64,000 bases of DNA. Origin: Arthrobacter sp. Leaf234. Its GTDB lineage: Bacteria; Actinomycetota; Actinomycetes; Actinomycetales; Micrococcaceae. Where the stretch lies: NCBI RefSeq assembly GCF_001422665.1, contig NZ_LMLU01000009.1:62001-126000 (forward strand). The letters are read 5' to 3'. The notes below the pieces were generated by a model. The model did not search any database. It had not been told where the DNA came from and saw only the letters and a list, made by a program, of their open reading frames with translations. Each line of letters begins with the position of its first letter. The first letter of the stretch is position 1. Position numbers and translations under genes: made by a program. Shown piece after piece: positions 48,233 to 59,371 of this stretch.

Positions 48233-51200
48233 GTGCCAGAACAGACCAGCCACCGGTTACCTGAAGAATTCGGCGGGAACGAGTGGCTTGTTGACGAACT
48301 CTACGAGCAGTTCCAGAAGGACCGCCACTCGGTCGACCGGAAGTGGTGGGAGCTCTTCGATTCGTTCGATGCGGAATCGGCGCCTGCGGAGAACGGACGC
48401 CCCTCGGCGTCGAAGCCCGCCGATCCCGCGACCGCACCCGCGTCGACCAGGCCCCAGACCCCTGCTGCCGGAAGCCCCACATCGTCGGTGACGGCCCATC
48501 CGCCGACCAAGGAACTCCCCGTCGTCACGGCGGAGGCACCCGCACCCAAGGCGTCGGGCGAGAGCCCGGCCAGTACACAGGAGAGCGGCAAGCCTCCGGT
48601 GGCGAAGGAACCGGCCAGAAAGCCCGAGACCTCCCGCGAGGAGAAGTCCGCCGCCAAGCCCATCCCCGCGCAACTCCCGGCCTCGGACCGGAATGCCGAG
48701 ATGGACGAGAACAAGGTCAGTGTGCTGCGTGGACCCGCCAAGGCGATCGCCACGAACATGGAGGCCAGCCTCACCGTCCCGACCGCGACCAGCGTCCGCG
48801 CCATCCCCGCGAAACTGCTGATCGACAACCGCGTGGTCATCAACAGCAACCTCGCGCGCGCCCGGGGCGGCAAGGTCTCGTTCACGCACCTCATCGGCTA
48901 CGCGATCATCCGGGCGCTGGCCCAGTTCCCCTCGCAGAACGTCTACTACGACGTGATCGACGGTAAGCCGTCCGCCGTGCAGCCCGCGCACGTGAACTTC
49001 GGTCTCGCCATCGACATGCCGAAGCCGGACGGCACGCGCTCGCTCGTGGTGCCGAACATCAAGAAGGCCGAGACCATGAACTTCTCGGAGTTCTGGCACG
49101 CCTACGAGGCCCTCGTGAGGAAGGCCCGCGCGGGCAAGCTCGGTGCCGACGACTACGCCGGCACCACGGTGTCCCTCACCAATCCCGGCGGGATCGGGAC
49201 GGTGCACTCCGTGCCCCGGCTCTCCAAGGGACAGGCCTGCATCATCGGAGCGGGCGCCCTCGAGTACCCCGCCGAGTTCCAGGGTTCGAGCGAGAAGACC
49301 CTGGCCAAGCACGCCATCAGCAAGACGATCACGCTGACCTCGACCTACGACCACCGCGTCATCCAGGGCGCGGGCAGTGGCGAGTTCCTGCGGATCATCC
49401 ACCAGCTCCTGCTGGGTGAGCAGGGCTTCTACGACGAGATCTTCGAGTCGCTGCGGATCCCCTACGAGCCGGTGCGCTGGAGTGCCGACATCCAGGTGGA
49501 TCCGATGGACCAGATCAACAAGGTCGCCCGGATCCAGCAGCTCATCCACGCCTACCGCGTGCGTGGTCACCTCATGGCGGACACGAACCCCCTCGAGTAC
49601 GTGCAGCGCAAGCACGCCGATCTCGACATCCGCACGCACGGCCTGACGCTGTGGGACCTCGACCGCGAGTGGCCGACCGGCGGCTTCGGCGGCCAGCCGA
49701 TGCTCAAGTTCCGCGACATGCTCGGCGTCCTCCGCGATGCCTACTGCCGCACCACGGGCATCGAGTACATGCACCTGCAGGACCCCACCGAGCGGCAGTG
49801 GTTCCAGGACGAGCTGGAGCACCCCTACTCCAAGCCGAGCCGCGAGGAGCAGCTGCGCATCCTGCACAAGCTGAATTCCGCGGAGGCCTTCGAGACCTTC
49901 CTGCAGACGAAGTTCGTCGGGCAGAAGCGCTTCTCCCTCGAGGGCGGCGAGTCGCTGATCCCGCTGCTCGACGCCGCCATCTCCGGAGCAGCGGACGACG
50001 GCCTCGACGAGGTCGCGATCGGCATGGCCCACCGCGGCCGCCTGAACGTGCTGACGAACATCGCCGGCAAGACCTACGCGCAGGTCTTCCGCGAGTTCGA
50101 GGGCACCCAGGACCCGCGCTCCGTCCAGGGGTCCGGCGACGTGAAGTACCACCTCGGCACCGAGGGGACCTTCACCTCCGATGCCGGCAACGAGACGAAG
50201 GTCTACCTGGCTGCGAACCCCTCGCACCTCGAGGCCGTCGACCCCGTGCTCGAGGGCATCGTCCGCGCCAAGCAGGACCTGCTCGACCAGGGCGAGACCT
50301 TCCCCGTGCTGCCGATCCTCATCCACGGCGACGCGGCCTTCGCGGGCCAGGGCGTCGTCGCGGAGACCCTGAACCTCTCGCAGCTGCGCGGCTATCGCAC
50401 GGGCGGCACCATCCATGTGATCGTCAACAACCAGGTCGGCTTCACCACGAGCCCGACGTCGTCGCGCTCGTCCGTGTACTCGACGGACGTCGCGAAGATG
50501 GTGCAGGCGCCGATCTTCCACGTGAACGGGGACGATCCCGAGGCCGTGGTGCGCGTGGCGCAGATGGCCTACCAGTTCCGTCAGCGCTTCAACAAGGACG
50601 TCGTCATCGACATGGTGTGCTACCGCCGCCGCGGGCACAACGAGGGTGACGACCCCTCGATGACGCAGCCGATGATGTACAACCTCATCGAGGCGAAGCG
50701 CTCGGTCCGCAAGCTCTACACCGAGGCGCTGATCGGCCGCGGGGATATCACGCAGGAGGAGGCGGAGCAGGCGCTCCGTGACTACCAGGAACGCCTCGAG
50801 CGCGTGTTCGCGGAGACACACGCGGCACAGACCTCGCCGATCCCCGTGGTCACGAAGGATCCCCAGGCCGTGTCCGACCTCGAGCGTCCCTACGCCCAGC
50901 AGGCCGACGGCGCCACGGGCGATGCTCCGCAGACGGCGATCAGCGCGGAGACGCTGGCTCACATCGGTGCCGCGCACACCTCGATCCCCGACGGCTTCAC
51001 CGTCCACCCCAAGCTGAAGGCCCTCCTGGAGAAGCGTGAGCAGATGTCGCGCGAGGGTGGCATCGACTGGGGCTTCGGCGAGATCGCGGCCTTCGGCTCG
51101 CTGCTCATGGAAGGCGTGCCCGTGCGGCTCGCCGGCCAGGACTCCCGACGCGGCACCTTCGTGCAGCGCCACGCGGTCTTCCACGACCGCGCGACGGGCC

Positions 51201-52087
51201 ACGAGTGGCTGCCCCTGGACGACCTCGCCCAGGACCAGGCGAAGTTCTGGGTCTACGATTCGCTGCTCAGCGAGTACGCGGCGATGGGCTTCGAGTACGG
51301 CTACTCCGTGGAGCGGCCCGATGCACTCGTGATCTGGGAGGCGCAGTTCGGCGACTTCGTCAACGGTGCGCAGACGATCATCGACGAGTTCATCAGCTCG
51401 GCGGAGCAGAAGTGGGGCCAGCGGTCCTCGCTGGTCCTCATGCTCCCGCACGGTTACGAGGGGCAGGGGCCGGACCACTCGTCCGCCCGGATCGAACGGT
51501 TCCTCCAGATGTGCGCCGAGCAGAACATGGTGGTCGCCAACCCCAGCAGTGCGGCGTCCCACTTCCACCTGCTGCGCCGCCACGCGTACACCCGGCCGCG
51601 GAAGCCCCTGGTGATCTTCACGCCGAAGCAGCTGCTCCGCCTCAAGGGAGCCGCGAGCTCGGTCGACGACTTCACGCAGGGCACGTTCCGCCCGGTCATC
51701 CCCGACACGCTCGGAACCGCGGGCAAGGACGTCGAGCGTGTGATCATGGTGTCCGGCAGGCTGTACTACGACCTGCTGGCCTCACGGCAGAAGCTCGACG
51801 ACGACCGGACGGCCATCGTCCGCGTCGAGCAGCTCTACCCGCTCCCCGTCGAGGAGATCCGGGCCGCCGTCGGCGCGTACCCCGATGCCGAGCTCGTGTG
51901 GGCACAGGACGAGCCGGCGAACCAGGGGCCGTGGCCGTTCATCGGCCTGAACCTGCCGCAGGAGCTGGACCGGCCCCTCAGGCTTGCCAGCCGACCGGCC
52001 TCGGCCTCGACCGCCACAGGATCGGCCAAGAACCACGCGATCGAGCAGGAGCTGCTCATCAAGAAGGCGTTCGGCCGGCAGAAGTAA
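48233..52087 (+). CDS. kgd: multifunctional 2-oxoglutarate dehydrogenase E1/E2 (Kgd/OdhA)
   Basis: This 1284-residue fusion, restricted to actinobacteria, joins E2-like succinyltransferase to E1 decarboxylase. An N-terminal segment ([20 protein letters not shown], in part LYEQFQKD) precedes a Pro/Ala/Ser-rich linker at 45-155. The E2 catalytic domain covers about 157-390 with [13 protein letters not shown], and the E1 domain follows, with HRGRLNVL, the thiamine/Mg HVNGDDPE near 765 and [12 protein letters not shown]. It lacks a lipoyl domain, so it uses lipoyl-E2 from pyruvate dehydrogenase. The GTG has GGAAGAGG nine bases upstream. Confidence 0.96.
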   Translation: MPEQTSHRLPEEFGGNEWLVDELYEQFQKDRHSVDRKWWELFDSFDAESAPAENGRPSASKPADPATAPASTRPQTPAAGSPTSSVTAHPPTKELPVVTAEAPAPKASGESPASTQESGKPPVAKEPARKPETSREEKSAAKPIPAQLPASDRNAEMDENKVSVLRGPAKAIATNMEASLTVPTATSVRAIPAKLLIDNRVVINSNLARARGGKVSFTHLIGYAIIRALAQFPSQNVYYDVIDGKPSAVQPAHVNFGLAIDMPKPDGTRSLVVPNIKKAETMNFSEFWHAYEALVRKARAGKLGADDYAGTTVSLTNPGGIGTVHSVPRLSKGQACIIGAGALEYPAEFQGSSEKTLAKHAISKTITLTSTYDHRVIQGAGSGEFLRIIHQLLLGEQGFYDEIFESLRIPYEPVRWSADIQVDPMDQINKVARIQQLIHAYRVRGHLMADTNPLEYVQRKHADLDIRTHGLTLWDLDREWPTGGFGGQPMLKFRDMLGVLRDAYCRTTGIEYMHLQDPTERQWFQDELEHPYSKPSREEQLRILHKLNSAEAFETFLQTKFVGQKRFSLEGGESLIPLLDAAISGAADDGLDEVAIGMAHRGRLNVLTNIAGKTYAQVFREFEGTQDPRSVQGSGDVKYHLGTEGTFTSDAGNETKVYLAANPSHLEAVDPVLEGIVRAKQDLLDQGETFPVLPILIHGDAAFAGQGVVAETLNLSQLRGYRTGGTIHVIVNNQVGFTTSPTSSRSSVYSTDVAKMVQAPIFHVNGDDPEAVVRVAQMAYQFRQRFNKDVVIDMVCYRRRGHNEGDDPSMTQPMMYNLIEAKRSVRKLYTEALIGRGDITQEEAEQALRDYQERLERVFAETHAAQTSPIPVVTKDPQAVSDLERPYAQQADGATGDAPQTAISAETLAHIGAAHTSIPDGFTVHPKLKALLEKREQMSREGGIDWGFGEIAAFGSLLMEGVPVRLAGQDSRRGTFVQRHAVFHDRATGHEWLPLDDLAQDQAKFWVYDSLLSEYAAMGFEYGYSVERPDALVIWEAQFGDFVNGAQTIIDEFISSAEQKWGQRSSLVLMLPHGYEGQGPDHSSARIERFLQMCAEQNMVVANPSSAASHFHLLRRHAYTRPRKPLVIFTPKQLLRLKGAASSVDDFTQGTFRPVIPDTLGTAGKDVERVIMVSGRLYYDLLASRQKLDDDRTAIVRVEQLYPLPVEEIRAAVGAYPDAELVWAQDEPANQGPWPFIGLNLPQELDRPLRLASRPASASTATGSAKNHAIEQELLIKKAFGRQK

Positions 52088-52207
52088 GCGATCAGTATGA
52101 TGTCAGGTGGGGCCCACGGCCCCACCTGATGTCTTTAAGGGATCGAGGCCGGCAGGCAGCGCCGCCGGACCCACCCGTACACCGACGACCAGCACACCGA
52201 GGGACCA

Positions 52208-52807
52208 GTGGAACAACGCAGAATCCGGCTAGCAGCAGTGGGCGACGAACTCCTCGCGGGCATCGGTGATCCCCGCGCCCTCGGCTGGCTCGGTCGCGTC
52301 ATGGCCCGCACGCGCCCCGACAATGCCGTGGTCGAGGCGTTCAGCCTCCCCGCCCCCGCGGAGGGCACGGAAGCGCTGGCGAACCGCTGGTTGCAGGAGG
52401 CCGGCCGCCGCTTCGCGGACGGACACGATAACCGTCTGGTCATCGGTCTGTCGGACCGCGACCTCGATCTCGACCTCTCCACCGCCCGCAGTCGGCTCAA
52501 CCTCGCGAACATCCTCGACGGCGCGTCCCAGACGAGCGTGAAGGTCCTGGTGGTCGGGCCGCCCCCCGGCCTCGACGCCGAGCGAAACAGACGCCTGGCC
52601 GACCTGTCCGCAGCCTTCGGGGATGTCACCACGCGACGCAAGCACGTCTTCGTCGACACGTTCACCCCGCTGCTGGCACACGAGCAGTGGCGGCATGACC
52701 TCGCCGCCAACGGCGGCACCCCGGGACAGGCCGGATACGGCCTCATGGCGTGGCTGGTGCTGCACCGGGGCTGGTTCCAATGGCTCGAGGTGCCCGCGCC
52801 AGAGTAG
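52208..52807 (+). CDS. SGNH/GDSL-fold protein with degenerate catalytic triad
   Basis: The 199-residue protein aligns to GDSL hydrolases, but all three catalytic positions look changed. Block I reads VGDELLAG (Ser to Glu14), and the final block NGGTPGQAGYGLMAW corresponds to the usual D-G-V-H-P-G, with Asp to Asn168 and His to Thr171. It is therefore probably not an esterase. The block III Asn is not obvious. Its role is unknown. Start GTG with GAGGGA upstream. It lies 120 bp after kgd with an independent terminator. Confidence 0.75.
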   Translation: MEQRRIRLAAVGDELLAGIGDPRALGWLGRVMARTRPDNAVVEAFSLPAPAEGTEALANRWLQEAGRRFADGHDNRLVIGLSDRDLDLDLSTARSRLNLANILDGASQTSVKVLVVGPPPGLDAERNRRLADLSAAFGDVTTRRKHVFVDTFTPLLAHEQWRHDLAANGGTPGQAGYGLMAWLVLHRGWFQWLEVPAPE

Positions 52808-52826
52808 ACCCGCATCGCGCGGGAAG

Positions 52827-52856
52827 GCCCCGATGACACGCCGTCGTCGGGGCTTT
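52827..52856 (+). terminator. Rho-independent terminator after the SGNH gene
   Basis: An 11-bp stem (GCCCCGATGAC / GTCGTCGGGGC, one G-U pair) with loop ACGCC is followed by TTT, 20 bases after the stop codon. Confidence 0.8.
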
Positions 52857-53035
52857 CGCGTTCCTCAGAGGCCTTATATTTCACAGAGGTAACGAATGGG
52901 TTATCAATGGTTCACTGAGTGTCTAGAGGCAACGATCGTTCGCTATGCTGGCCCAGTGTGATTGCCGTCACTGCCGCAATCCGCCTCGGGGGACATGACT
53001 GCGTCCCTCGCGCCTAGCACAGTAAGGACTATCGA

Positions 53036-54820
53036 ATGCGTAATAAGCGCACCTTGACGCTCGCCGCACTGTCCATCGGAGCGCTCATGCTGAGTGCCTG
53101 TGGATCGGCGGGCGGAACCGCTGAGACCCCGGCATCGGAAGGCGCCTCGGAAGACCTGGCGACCACCATCAACATCGCGATCAGCCAGGCCCCCACGGGC
53201 TACAACGGCAACACCGCCAGCACCAACTCGGTCTACAACACCTACGTGGACAACCTGACGTCGGCAGGCTTCGCAGCCTTCACTGCAGCAGGCGAGCTGG
53301 AACCGAACACCGAGTTCGGCACGTACGAGAAGACCAGCGACGATCCGCTGACCGTCAAATACACCATCAACGAAGATGCTGTGTGGTCCGACGGCACGCC
53401 GATCGACTTCGACGACGTGCTGCTGACCTGGGCGGCCCTGTCCGGCACCCACCCGAGCGGCGAGACCGACCCCGAGACGGGCGAGGAAGCCGACATCTTC
53501 CAGGCTGCGTCGACCAACGGCTTCGCGCTCATGGAGAAGATCGAGGGTGAGCCCGGTGCGAAGGAGTTCGAGACCGTCTTCTCCGAGCCCTACGCGGACT
53601 GGGAAGCGCTGCTCACCCCGGGCACACTGATGCCCGCGCACGTCGCCGCTGAACAGGGCGGTATGTCCCCCGAGGGCGACGGCGCCGAACTGGTCGAAGC
53701 CATCCAGGCGGACGACATCGAGGCCCTCAAGCCGGTCGCCGAGTTCTGGAACGCGGGCTGGAACTACGAGGTGGACCTCCCGACCCTGCCCGACACCGCG
53801 CTGCTGCCCTCGTCCGGCCCCTACAAGCTGGACAACGCGGTCAACGGCACCCTGACCCTGGTCAAGAACGACCAGTACTGGGGCGAGGAGCGCGCAGGCA
53901 AGACCGACACCATGGTCTTCAAGACCATCGTCGACGAGGAAGCGGTGCAGGCACTGCAGAACGGTGACGTCGACGTCATCGATCCCTCGAGCCCCACGGT
54001 CGACACCAAGGCTGCGCTCGAGCAGATCGGCGAGAACGTCACGGTCGACACCGGGACATCGCTCACCTTCTCGCACATCGACCTGGACCAGCGTCCCGGA
54101 GCGGTCTTCGAGGACGTCAAGGTGCGCCAGGCCTTCCAGGCCTGCGTGCCCCGCGCGGACATGGTCGACAAGTTCGTCACCCCGATCGACCCCGAGGGTA
54201 CGGTCATGAACCTCCGCGAGTACCAGCCGGGACAGCCCGACTACGACACGGTCCTCGACGGTGCCCCTGCCGCCCAGAGCGACGGGACCGCCGACATCGA
54301 AGGCGCCAAGGCCCTCCTTGCCGAAGCAGGCAAGACCGAGCCCGTCAAGGTGTCCCTCATGTTCGCCTCGACCAGCCAGCTCCGTGCCGACATGGTCGCC
54401 CTCGTCAAGGACTCCTGCGACAAGGCCGGCTTCGAGATCATCCCGCAGCCCGAGGCCGAGTGGAGCGCGAAGCTCTCGCAGCCCGGGTCCTGGGACGCCG
54501 TCATCTTCGGCTGGTCCGGTTCGGGTCTCGTGGCCTCGGGTGAGTCCATCTACATCTCCGAGGGCGAGCAGAACTTCGGCGGCTACGCCGACGAAGAGGT
54601 CGACCGCCTGTGGAGCGAGATCGTCACCAACACCGACGAGGAGCAGGTCGTCCCGCTCAAGACCGAGATGGAACAGCGCCTCGCGGAGACCCAGTACAAC
54701 GTGGTGCTCTACGCGAACGCAGACATCATCGGGTACTCCTCCAAGCTCCAGGGCGTGGAACTGAACCCGACGCAGACCGGCATCACCTGGAATGCCTACA
54801 GCTGGACGAAGCAGAACTGA
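53036..54820 (+). CDS. peptide/oligopeptide-type ABC transporter substrate-binding lipoprotein
   Basis: The 594-residue SBP_bac_5 protein has a lipobox LSAC (Cys22), then the family body: VYNTYVDNL, VWSDGTPIDFDDVLLTW, SSGPYKLDN and WGEERAGKTDTMVFK. It is the ligand-binding subunit for the permease genes that follow. The true substrate (peptides, opines, other) is unclear. AAGGA precedes the ATG. A strong hairpin separates it from the first permease gene. Confidence 0.9.
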   Translation: MRNKRTLTLAALSIGALMLSACGSAGGTAETPASEGASEDLATTINIAISQAPTGYNGNTASTNSVYNTYVDNLTSAGFAAFTAAGELEPNTEFGTYEKTSDDPLTVKYTINEDAVWSDGTPIDFDDVLLTWAALSGTHPSGETDPETGEEADIFQAASTNGFALMEKIEGEPGAKEFETVFSEPYADWEALLTPGTLMPAHVAAEQGGMSPEGDGAELVEAIQADDIEALKPVAEFWNAGWNYEVDLPTLPDTALLPSSGPYKLDNAVNGTLTLVKNDQYWGEERAGKTDTMVFKTIVDEEAVQALQNGDVDVIDPSSPTVDTKAALEQIGENVTVDTGTSLTFSHIDLDQRPGAVFEDVKVRQAFQACVPRADMVDKFVTPIDPEGTVMNLREYQPGQPDYDTVLDGAPAAQSDGTADIEGAKALLAEAGKTEPVKVSLMFASTSQLRADMVALVKDSCDKAGFEIIPQPEAEWSAKLSQPGSWDAVIFGWSGSGLVASGESIYISEGEQNFGGYADEEVDRLWSEIVTNTDEEQVVPLKTEMEQRLAETQYNVVLYANADIIGYSSKLQGVELNPTQTGITWNAYSWTKQN

Positions 54821-54844
54821 TCGCTCATTCCGGCTGACGCATGA

Positions 54845-54876
54845 GGACGGGCAGGCTCCCACGGGCCTGCCCGTCC
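54845..54876 (+). terminator. intergenic hairpin between binding-protein and permease genes
   Basis: A perfect 12-bp stem (GGACGGGCAGGC / GCCTGCCCGTCC) with an 8-base loop lies 24 bases after the binding-protein stop. No U-run follows. It likely stabilises or partly ends the upstream message, so the binding protein is made in excess over the permease. Confidence 0.6.
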
Positions 54877-54925
54877 CTGTGCCCGGCCGCCGCGCCAGCC
54901 TGCACCGTTTCCTAGGAGCCCCCAC

Positions 54926-56458
54926 GTGTTCTACTTCATCGCCAAGCGGACGATCATCTCGTTCTTCATCATGCTCGCAGCGACCACGCTGATGTACTTC
55001 CTCACCATCTCGTCGGGCGATCCGTTCGAGGACCTGGGTGAGACGAGCGGCCCCGAGAAGGCCGCGACGATCGCGGCACGGACTGCAGCCATGAACCTGG
55101 ACGTCCCGCCCATCCCCCGCTACTTCCTCTGGCTCCAGGACGTCGGCCACTGCCTCGTCCCGGGCGGCATCAGCTGCACGCTCGGCCAGGACCGCACCGG
55201 AGCGGCGGTCCTCCCCCAGCTCGAGAACGCCATCGGTTCGACGCTGCGACTCGTCGTCGTCGCCACCGTGCTGGCGCTGATCCTCGGCGTCGTCGTCGGG
55301 ATCGTCACGGCGATCCGCCAGTACAGCACCTTCGACTACTCGGTCACCTTCATCTCCTTCCTGCTGTTCTCCCTGCCCCTGTTCTGGCTCTCCACCCTGC
55401 TGAAGCAGTACCTGGCGATCGACCTGAACACCTGGCTGGCGAATCCGCAGTTCTCCTATCTGACGATCGCCCTGATAGGGGTGGTCGCCGGCGTGGTCTG
55501 GGCGATCGTCGTCGGCGGTGACCGACGGCGTCGCCTCATGGTGTTCGGCATCGCCGCCGTCGCCACCGCACTGGCGCTCTATCTGCTCCTCGTCACCGGC
55601 TGGTTCGTCGCTCCGGGCTTCGGCGTCGTCGGTATGCTCATCTCGGCGGCGGGCATCGCCGTCCTGTGGACCGCCCTGCTCGCCGGATTCCGCCGTCGTC
55701 GCGTCCTGAACGCCGCCCTCGCCGCTGCGGGCGTGAGCTACATCGGCTACCTCGTGTCGATCCCGCTCCTGACGGATCCCAGCTGGTTCCTCGTGGTCGC
55801 GCTCGTCGTGGCCCTCGCGGTCGTGTCCTACGTCGTCGCAGGAGTGGTCGGCGGTCCGTTCCGTGCCCAGGCAGCGAAGATCGGCGCGGTGATCGCCGTC
55901 TCGGTGAGCCTGCTGATCGTGCTCGACCGCCTCCTGCAGGCCTACCCCACCCTGTCCGCCAAGGCGGGCGGACGCCCGATCCCCACCACCGGCTCACAGT
56001 CCGCCAACCTCGAGGGCACGTTCTGGGAGATCAACCTCGACTACGCGCTGCACCTCATCCTGCCCACGATCGCCCTCACGCTGATCTCCTTCGCCACCTA
56101 CACCCGCTACACCCGTGCGAGCCAGCTCGACGTGATGAACCAGGACTACATCCGCACCGCTCGGGCCAAGGGCCTCAGCGAACGGACCGTCCTGGTGAAG
56201 CACGCATTCCGCAACGCGATGATTCCCATCACCACGCTGATGGCGTTCGACTTCGCCGGCGTCCTCGGCGGCGCCGTCATCACCGAGCAGGTCTTCGGCT
56301 GGAACGGCATGGGCAAGATGTTCGTCGACGGCATCGCGAACGTGGATCCGGGGCCGGTCATGGCCTTCTTCCTCGTCGTCGGGACGGCCGCCGTGCTGTT
56401 CAACATGCTCGCCGACATCGCCTACGCGTTCCTCGACCCGCGCATCACCCTGAGCTAG
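54926..56458 (+). CDS. DppB-type ABC permease with inserted membrane domain
   Basis: The 510-residue protein has the DppB beginning (helix 7-27, GDPFEDLG region) and end (EAA-loop YIRTARAKGLSERTVLVKHAFRN, seen as TARAKGLSE, then VITEQVFGWNG). Usual DppB proteins are about 310-340 residues. Between about residues 175 and 340 lies an insertion of about 165 residues with some six extra hydrophobic segments. Start GTG at 54926; GGAG is 7 bases upstream. Confidence 0.88.
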   Translation: MFYFIAKRTIISFFIMLAATTLMYFLTISSGDPFEDLGETSGPEKAATIAARTAAMNLDVPPIPRYFLWLQDVGHCLVPGGISCTLGQDRTGAAVLPQLENAIGSTLRLVVVATVLALILGVVVGIVTAIRQYSTFDYSVTFISFLLFSLPLFWLSTLLKQYLAIDLNTWLANPQFSYLTIALIGVVAGVVWAIVVGGDRRRRLMVFGIAAVATALALYLLLVTGWFVAPGFGVVGMLISAAGIAVLWTALLAGFRRRRVLNAALAAAGVSYIGYLVSIPLLTDPSWFLVVALVVALAVVSYVVAGVVGGPFRAQAAKIGAVIAVSVSLLIVLDRLLQAYPTLSAKAGGRPIPTTGSQSANLEGTFWEINLDYALHLILPTIALTLISFATYTRYTRASQLDVMNQDYIRTARAKGLSERTVLVKHAFRNAMIPITTLMAFDFAGVLGGAVITEQVFGWNGMGKMFVDGIANVDPGPVMAFFLVVGTAAVLFNMLADIAYAFLDPRITLS

Positions 56459-56466
56459 GACCCACC

Positions 56467-57501
56467 ATGACTCCACACGACAAGAACCGGGACGACTCCC
56501 GCGCATCCGTCGAGCTGTCCGAGCTGACCCTGCAGAGCCAGGACACGGACATCTCGACGGCCCGGCCCACCAGGGACCAGACGGATCGCATCCGCACCAC
56601 GGAGGCCAAGAGCCAGGGCAAGCTGATCCGCGAGCGGTTCTTCCGGCACAAGGGCGCCCTCGCCGGGATAGCCCTGCTGGTCCTCATCTTCATCCTCGCC
56701 TTCAGCTCCATCGGTTTCGCCGGCCTGCCGGGCTGGTGGAACAAGGAATACGACGTCCTCGCTCCCCGGTTCAACGAAGGCCGGCCCACGCTCACGCTGT
56801 GGCCCTTCAGCCTCGGGGAACATCCGTTCGGGCAGGACGTCCTCGGACGCGACTATTTCGCGCTCACGATGCGCGGCACCCAGACCTCGCTGATCATCGC
56901 CTTCATCGTCGGGCTCGTCGCCATGGTGATCGGCACCACGGTCGGCGCGCTGGCCGGATACTTCCGCGGCTGGACCGAGGCGTTCCTCATGCGGATCACC
57001 GACGTGGTCATCACCATCCCCACCGTCGTGATCGCCGCCGCAGTGGCGGGGATCGTCGCGAAGGCCGGCATCATCCCCTTCGCCGTGTTCCTCGGTGTCG
57101 TCACCTGGACGGGCCTCGCGCGGCTCGTGCGCGGCGAGTTCCTGTCGTTGCGGGAGAAGGAGTTCGTCGAATCGGCGAAATCCGTGGGCGCCAGTTCGTT
57201 CCGCATCATCTTCCGCCACATCCTGCCGAACACGGTCGGGGTGATCATCGTCTCGACGACGCTCGCCATCTCCGGAGCCATCCTCCTCGAGACCGCGCTG
57301 AGCTACCTCGGCCTCGGCGTCGTCGCGCCGGACACCTCGCTCGGCAAGGCCATCAACGACAACCGCTCCGCGCTGACGGTCCGGCCGTGGCTGTTCCTCT
57401 GGCCGGGCGCCTTCATCATCGGCATCGCCCTCGCCGTCAACTTCATCGGCGACGGCCTGCGCGACGCGTTCGACCCCAAGCAGACAAGGGTGAAGCAGTA
57501 A
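56467..57501 (+). CDS. DppC-type ABC permease
   Basis: The 344-residue protein has a long N-terminal cytoplasmic segment of about 55 residues, the first helix GALAGIALLVLIFILAF, the HPFGQDVLGRD motif, the EAA loop EFVESAKSVGASSFRIIFRH (seen as ESAKSVGAS), and ETALSYLGLG. The ATG is 8 bases after the dppB-like stop. The next gene overlaps by TAATG. Confidence 0.92.
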   Translation: MTPHDKNRDDSRASVELSELTLQSQDTDISTARPTRDQTDRIRTTEAKSQGKLIRERFFRHKGALAGIALLVLIFILAFSSIGFAGLPGWWNKEYDVLAPRFNEGRPTLTLWPFSLGEHPFGQDVLGRDYFALTMRGTQTSLIIAFIVGLVAMVIGTTVGALAGYFRGWTEAFLMRITDVVITIPTVVIAAAVAGIVAKAGIIPFAVFLGVVTWTGLARLVRGEFLSLREKEFVESAKSVGASSFRIIFRHILPNTVGVIIVSTTLAISGAILLETALSYLGLGVVAPDTSLGKAINDNRSALTVRPWLFLWPGAFIIGIALAVNFIGDGLRDAFDPKQTRVKQ

Positions 57502-59291
57502 TGGCAGCACACAGTTCCGTCGTCATCTCCGACGAGCAGGTCCCCCTCGGGGACGGCCCCATCCTCGCCGTGAAGGGACTCGGCGTCGACTTCAACGTGG
57601 ACAACGAGTGGGTCATGGCCGCCGAGGACGTCTCCTACGAGATCCACCCCGGTGAGATCCTCGCGATCGTCGGCGAGTCCGGCTCGGGCAAGAGCATGTC
57701 CTCCATGGCGCTCCTCGGGCTCCTGCCCCGCAACGGGCGCTCGCACGGCAGTGCGAGGATGCTCGGCAAGGAGCTCATCGGCGCCCCGCAGGGGACACTG
57801 CGCCGCGTGCGCGGCAACGAGATCGCGATGATCTTCCAGGAGCCCATGACGGCGCTCAACCCGGTCCTCACCGTCGGTGAGCAGATCCGCGAAGCCGTCG
57901 AGCAGCACACCGAGCTCTCCCCCGCCCAGGCGAAGAAGCGCGCCATCGAGCTGCTGCGCATGGTGGAGATCCCCGAAGCCGAACGCCGCTACGACTCGTT
58001 CCCGCACCAGTTCTCCGGCGGCCAGCGCCAGCGGGCCATGATCGCCATCGCCCTCGCCAACGACCCGATGCTCCTGATCGCGGACGAACCGACGACGGCG
58101 CTCGACGTCACGGTGCAGGCCGAGGTGCTGGACCTGCTGCGCAAGCTGAACAAGAGGCTCAACAGCGCCGTCCTGCTCATCACCCATGACATGGGCGTGG
58201 TCGCCGATCTCGCGGACCACGTCGTGGTCATGGAGAAGGGCAGGATCGTCGAGGCCGCCCCCACGGCCCGGCTGTTCGCCGCCCCCACGGAGGCGTACAC
58301 CCAGCAGCTCCTCGGGGCGGTCCCCCACCTGGGCTCGAAGGTCGGCGGGGTGCTCACCGACGTTGAGGTGGTGGACGGGCAACTCAGCATCCACGAGGAG
58401 TACGCCGAGGCTGCCATCCGGGCCCGGGAGACGCGGACCGCCTCGGGAGTCGTCCCGGCCCTGGAACTCACCGATGTGGACATCGAGTACCCGGGGCGCT
58501 TCCGTCAGCCGCCCTTCAAGGCGGTCAACGGCGTCTCCCTGACCATCAATCCCGGTGAGGTCATGGGTCTGGTGGGCGAGTCGGGCTCCGGCAAGTCGAC
58601 GATCGCGCGCGCGGTCACGGGCCTCATCAAGACCTCCGGCGGCAGGGTGAGGATCGGCGGCACCGACATCACGGAGCTGACGGCACGGCAGCTCCTGCCG
58701 CTGCGCAAGAAGTTCGCGATCGTGTTCCAGGATCCGGCGGCGTCGCTGAATCCGAGGCTGTCGATCGGTGACAGCATCGGCGAGCCGCTGCTCCTCCACG
58801 AGAAGCTGGGCCGCGGCGAGCTGGACAAGCGCGTCGCCTCCCTGCTCGAGGACGTGCAGCTGCCGGTGGCCTTCCGCAACAGGTACCCGCACGAGCTCTC
58901 CGGTGGCCAGCGCCAGCGCGTCGGGATCGCCCGGGCCCTGTCGCTGCAGCCGGACCTCCTGGTGGCCGACGAACCCACCTCGGCCCTCGATGTGTCCGTG
59001 CAGGCGAAGGTCCTCGAGCTCCTGCAGGAGCTGCAGCGGGAGCGGGGCTTCGCCTGCCTGTTCGTCAGCCACGACCTCGCCGTCGTCGAGCTCCTGGCCA
59101 GCCACATCGCGGTACTGAACAAGGGCAACCTCGTGGAGCAGGGCAGCACGGAGCAGGTGCTGAAGTACCCCCGCGACGCCTATACCCGGCGGCTCCTCGC
59201 CGCCGCTCCGGTCCCGGACCCGGCGGTGCAGGCCCTGCGGCGGGAGCAGCGCACCGCCATCCTCGCCGCCGGAGCCACCGACCAGGGCTGA
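57501..59291 (+). CDS. fused DppD-DppF ABC ATPase
   Basis: The 596-residue protein carries two complete ATPase domains. Each has Walker A GESGSGKS and signature SGGQRQR (first SGGQRQRAM, second SGGQRQRVG), with Walker [13 protein letters not shown] and [12 protein letters not shown]. Usual systems have DppD and DppF as separate subunits; fusion fixes their pairing. The ATG overlaps the permease stop (TAATG). It ends the four-gene import operon. Confidence 0.95.
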   Translation: MAAHSSVVISDEQVPLGDGPILAVKGLGVDFNVDNEWVMAAEDVSYEIHPGEILAIVGESGSGKSMSSMALLGLLPRNGRSHGSARMLGKELIGAPQGTLRRVRGNEIAMIFQEPMTALNPVLTVGEQIREAVEQHTELSPAQAKKRAIELLRMVEIPEAERRYDSFPHQFSGGQRQRAMIAIALANDPMLLIADEPTTALDVTVQAEVLDLLRKLNKRLNSAVLLITHDMGVVADLADHVVVMEKGRIVEAAPTARLFAAPTEAYTQQLLGAVPHLGSKVGGVLTDVEVVDGQLSIHEEYAEAAIRARETRTASGVVPALELTDVDIEYPGRFRQPPFKAVNGVSLTINPGEVMGLVGESGSGKSTIARAVTGLIKTSGGRVRIGGTDITELTARQLLPLRKKFAIVFQDPAASLNPRLSIGDSIGEPLLLHEKLGRGELDKRVASLLEDVQLPVAFRNRYPHELSGGQRQRVGIARALSLQPDLLVADEPTSALDVSVQAKVLELLQELQRERGFACLFVSHDLAVVELLASHIAVLNKGNLVEQGSTEQVLKYPRDAYTRRLLAAAPVPDPAVQALRREQRTAILAAGATDQG

Positions 59292-59303
59292 CGCAGGACG
59301 CGC

Positions 59304-59333
59304 AAGGGACCCGCCATGCTGGAGGGTCCCTTT
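59304..59333 (+). terminator. Rho-independent terminator of the importer operon
   Basis: A perfect 9-bp stem (AAGGGACCC / GGGTCCCTT) with an 11-base loop is followed by a short T stretch, 12 bases after the stop. It ends before the convergent oxidoreductase gene. Confidence 0.75.
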
Positions 59334-59371
59334 CGTGTTCCTGCAGGTCCTTCCGGACAGAGCGGGAGCGG

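Noticed and set aside
48257-51583. Long minus-strand frame opposite kgd
   Set aside because: Shadow of the conserved kgd gene; composition is reversed-strand Gly/Ala/Arg/His-rich.
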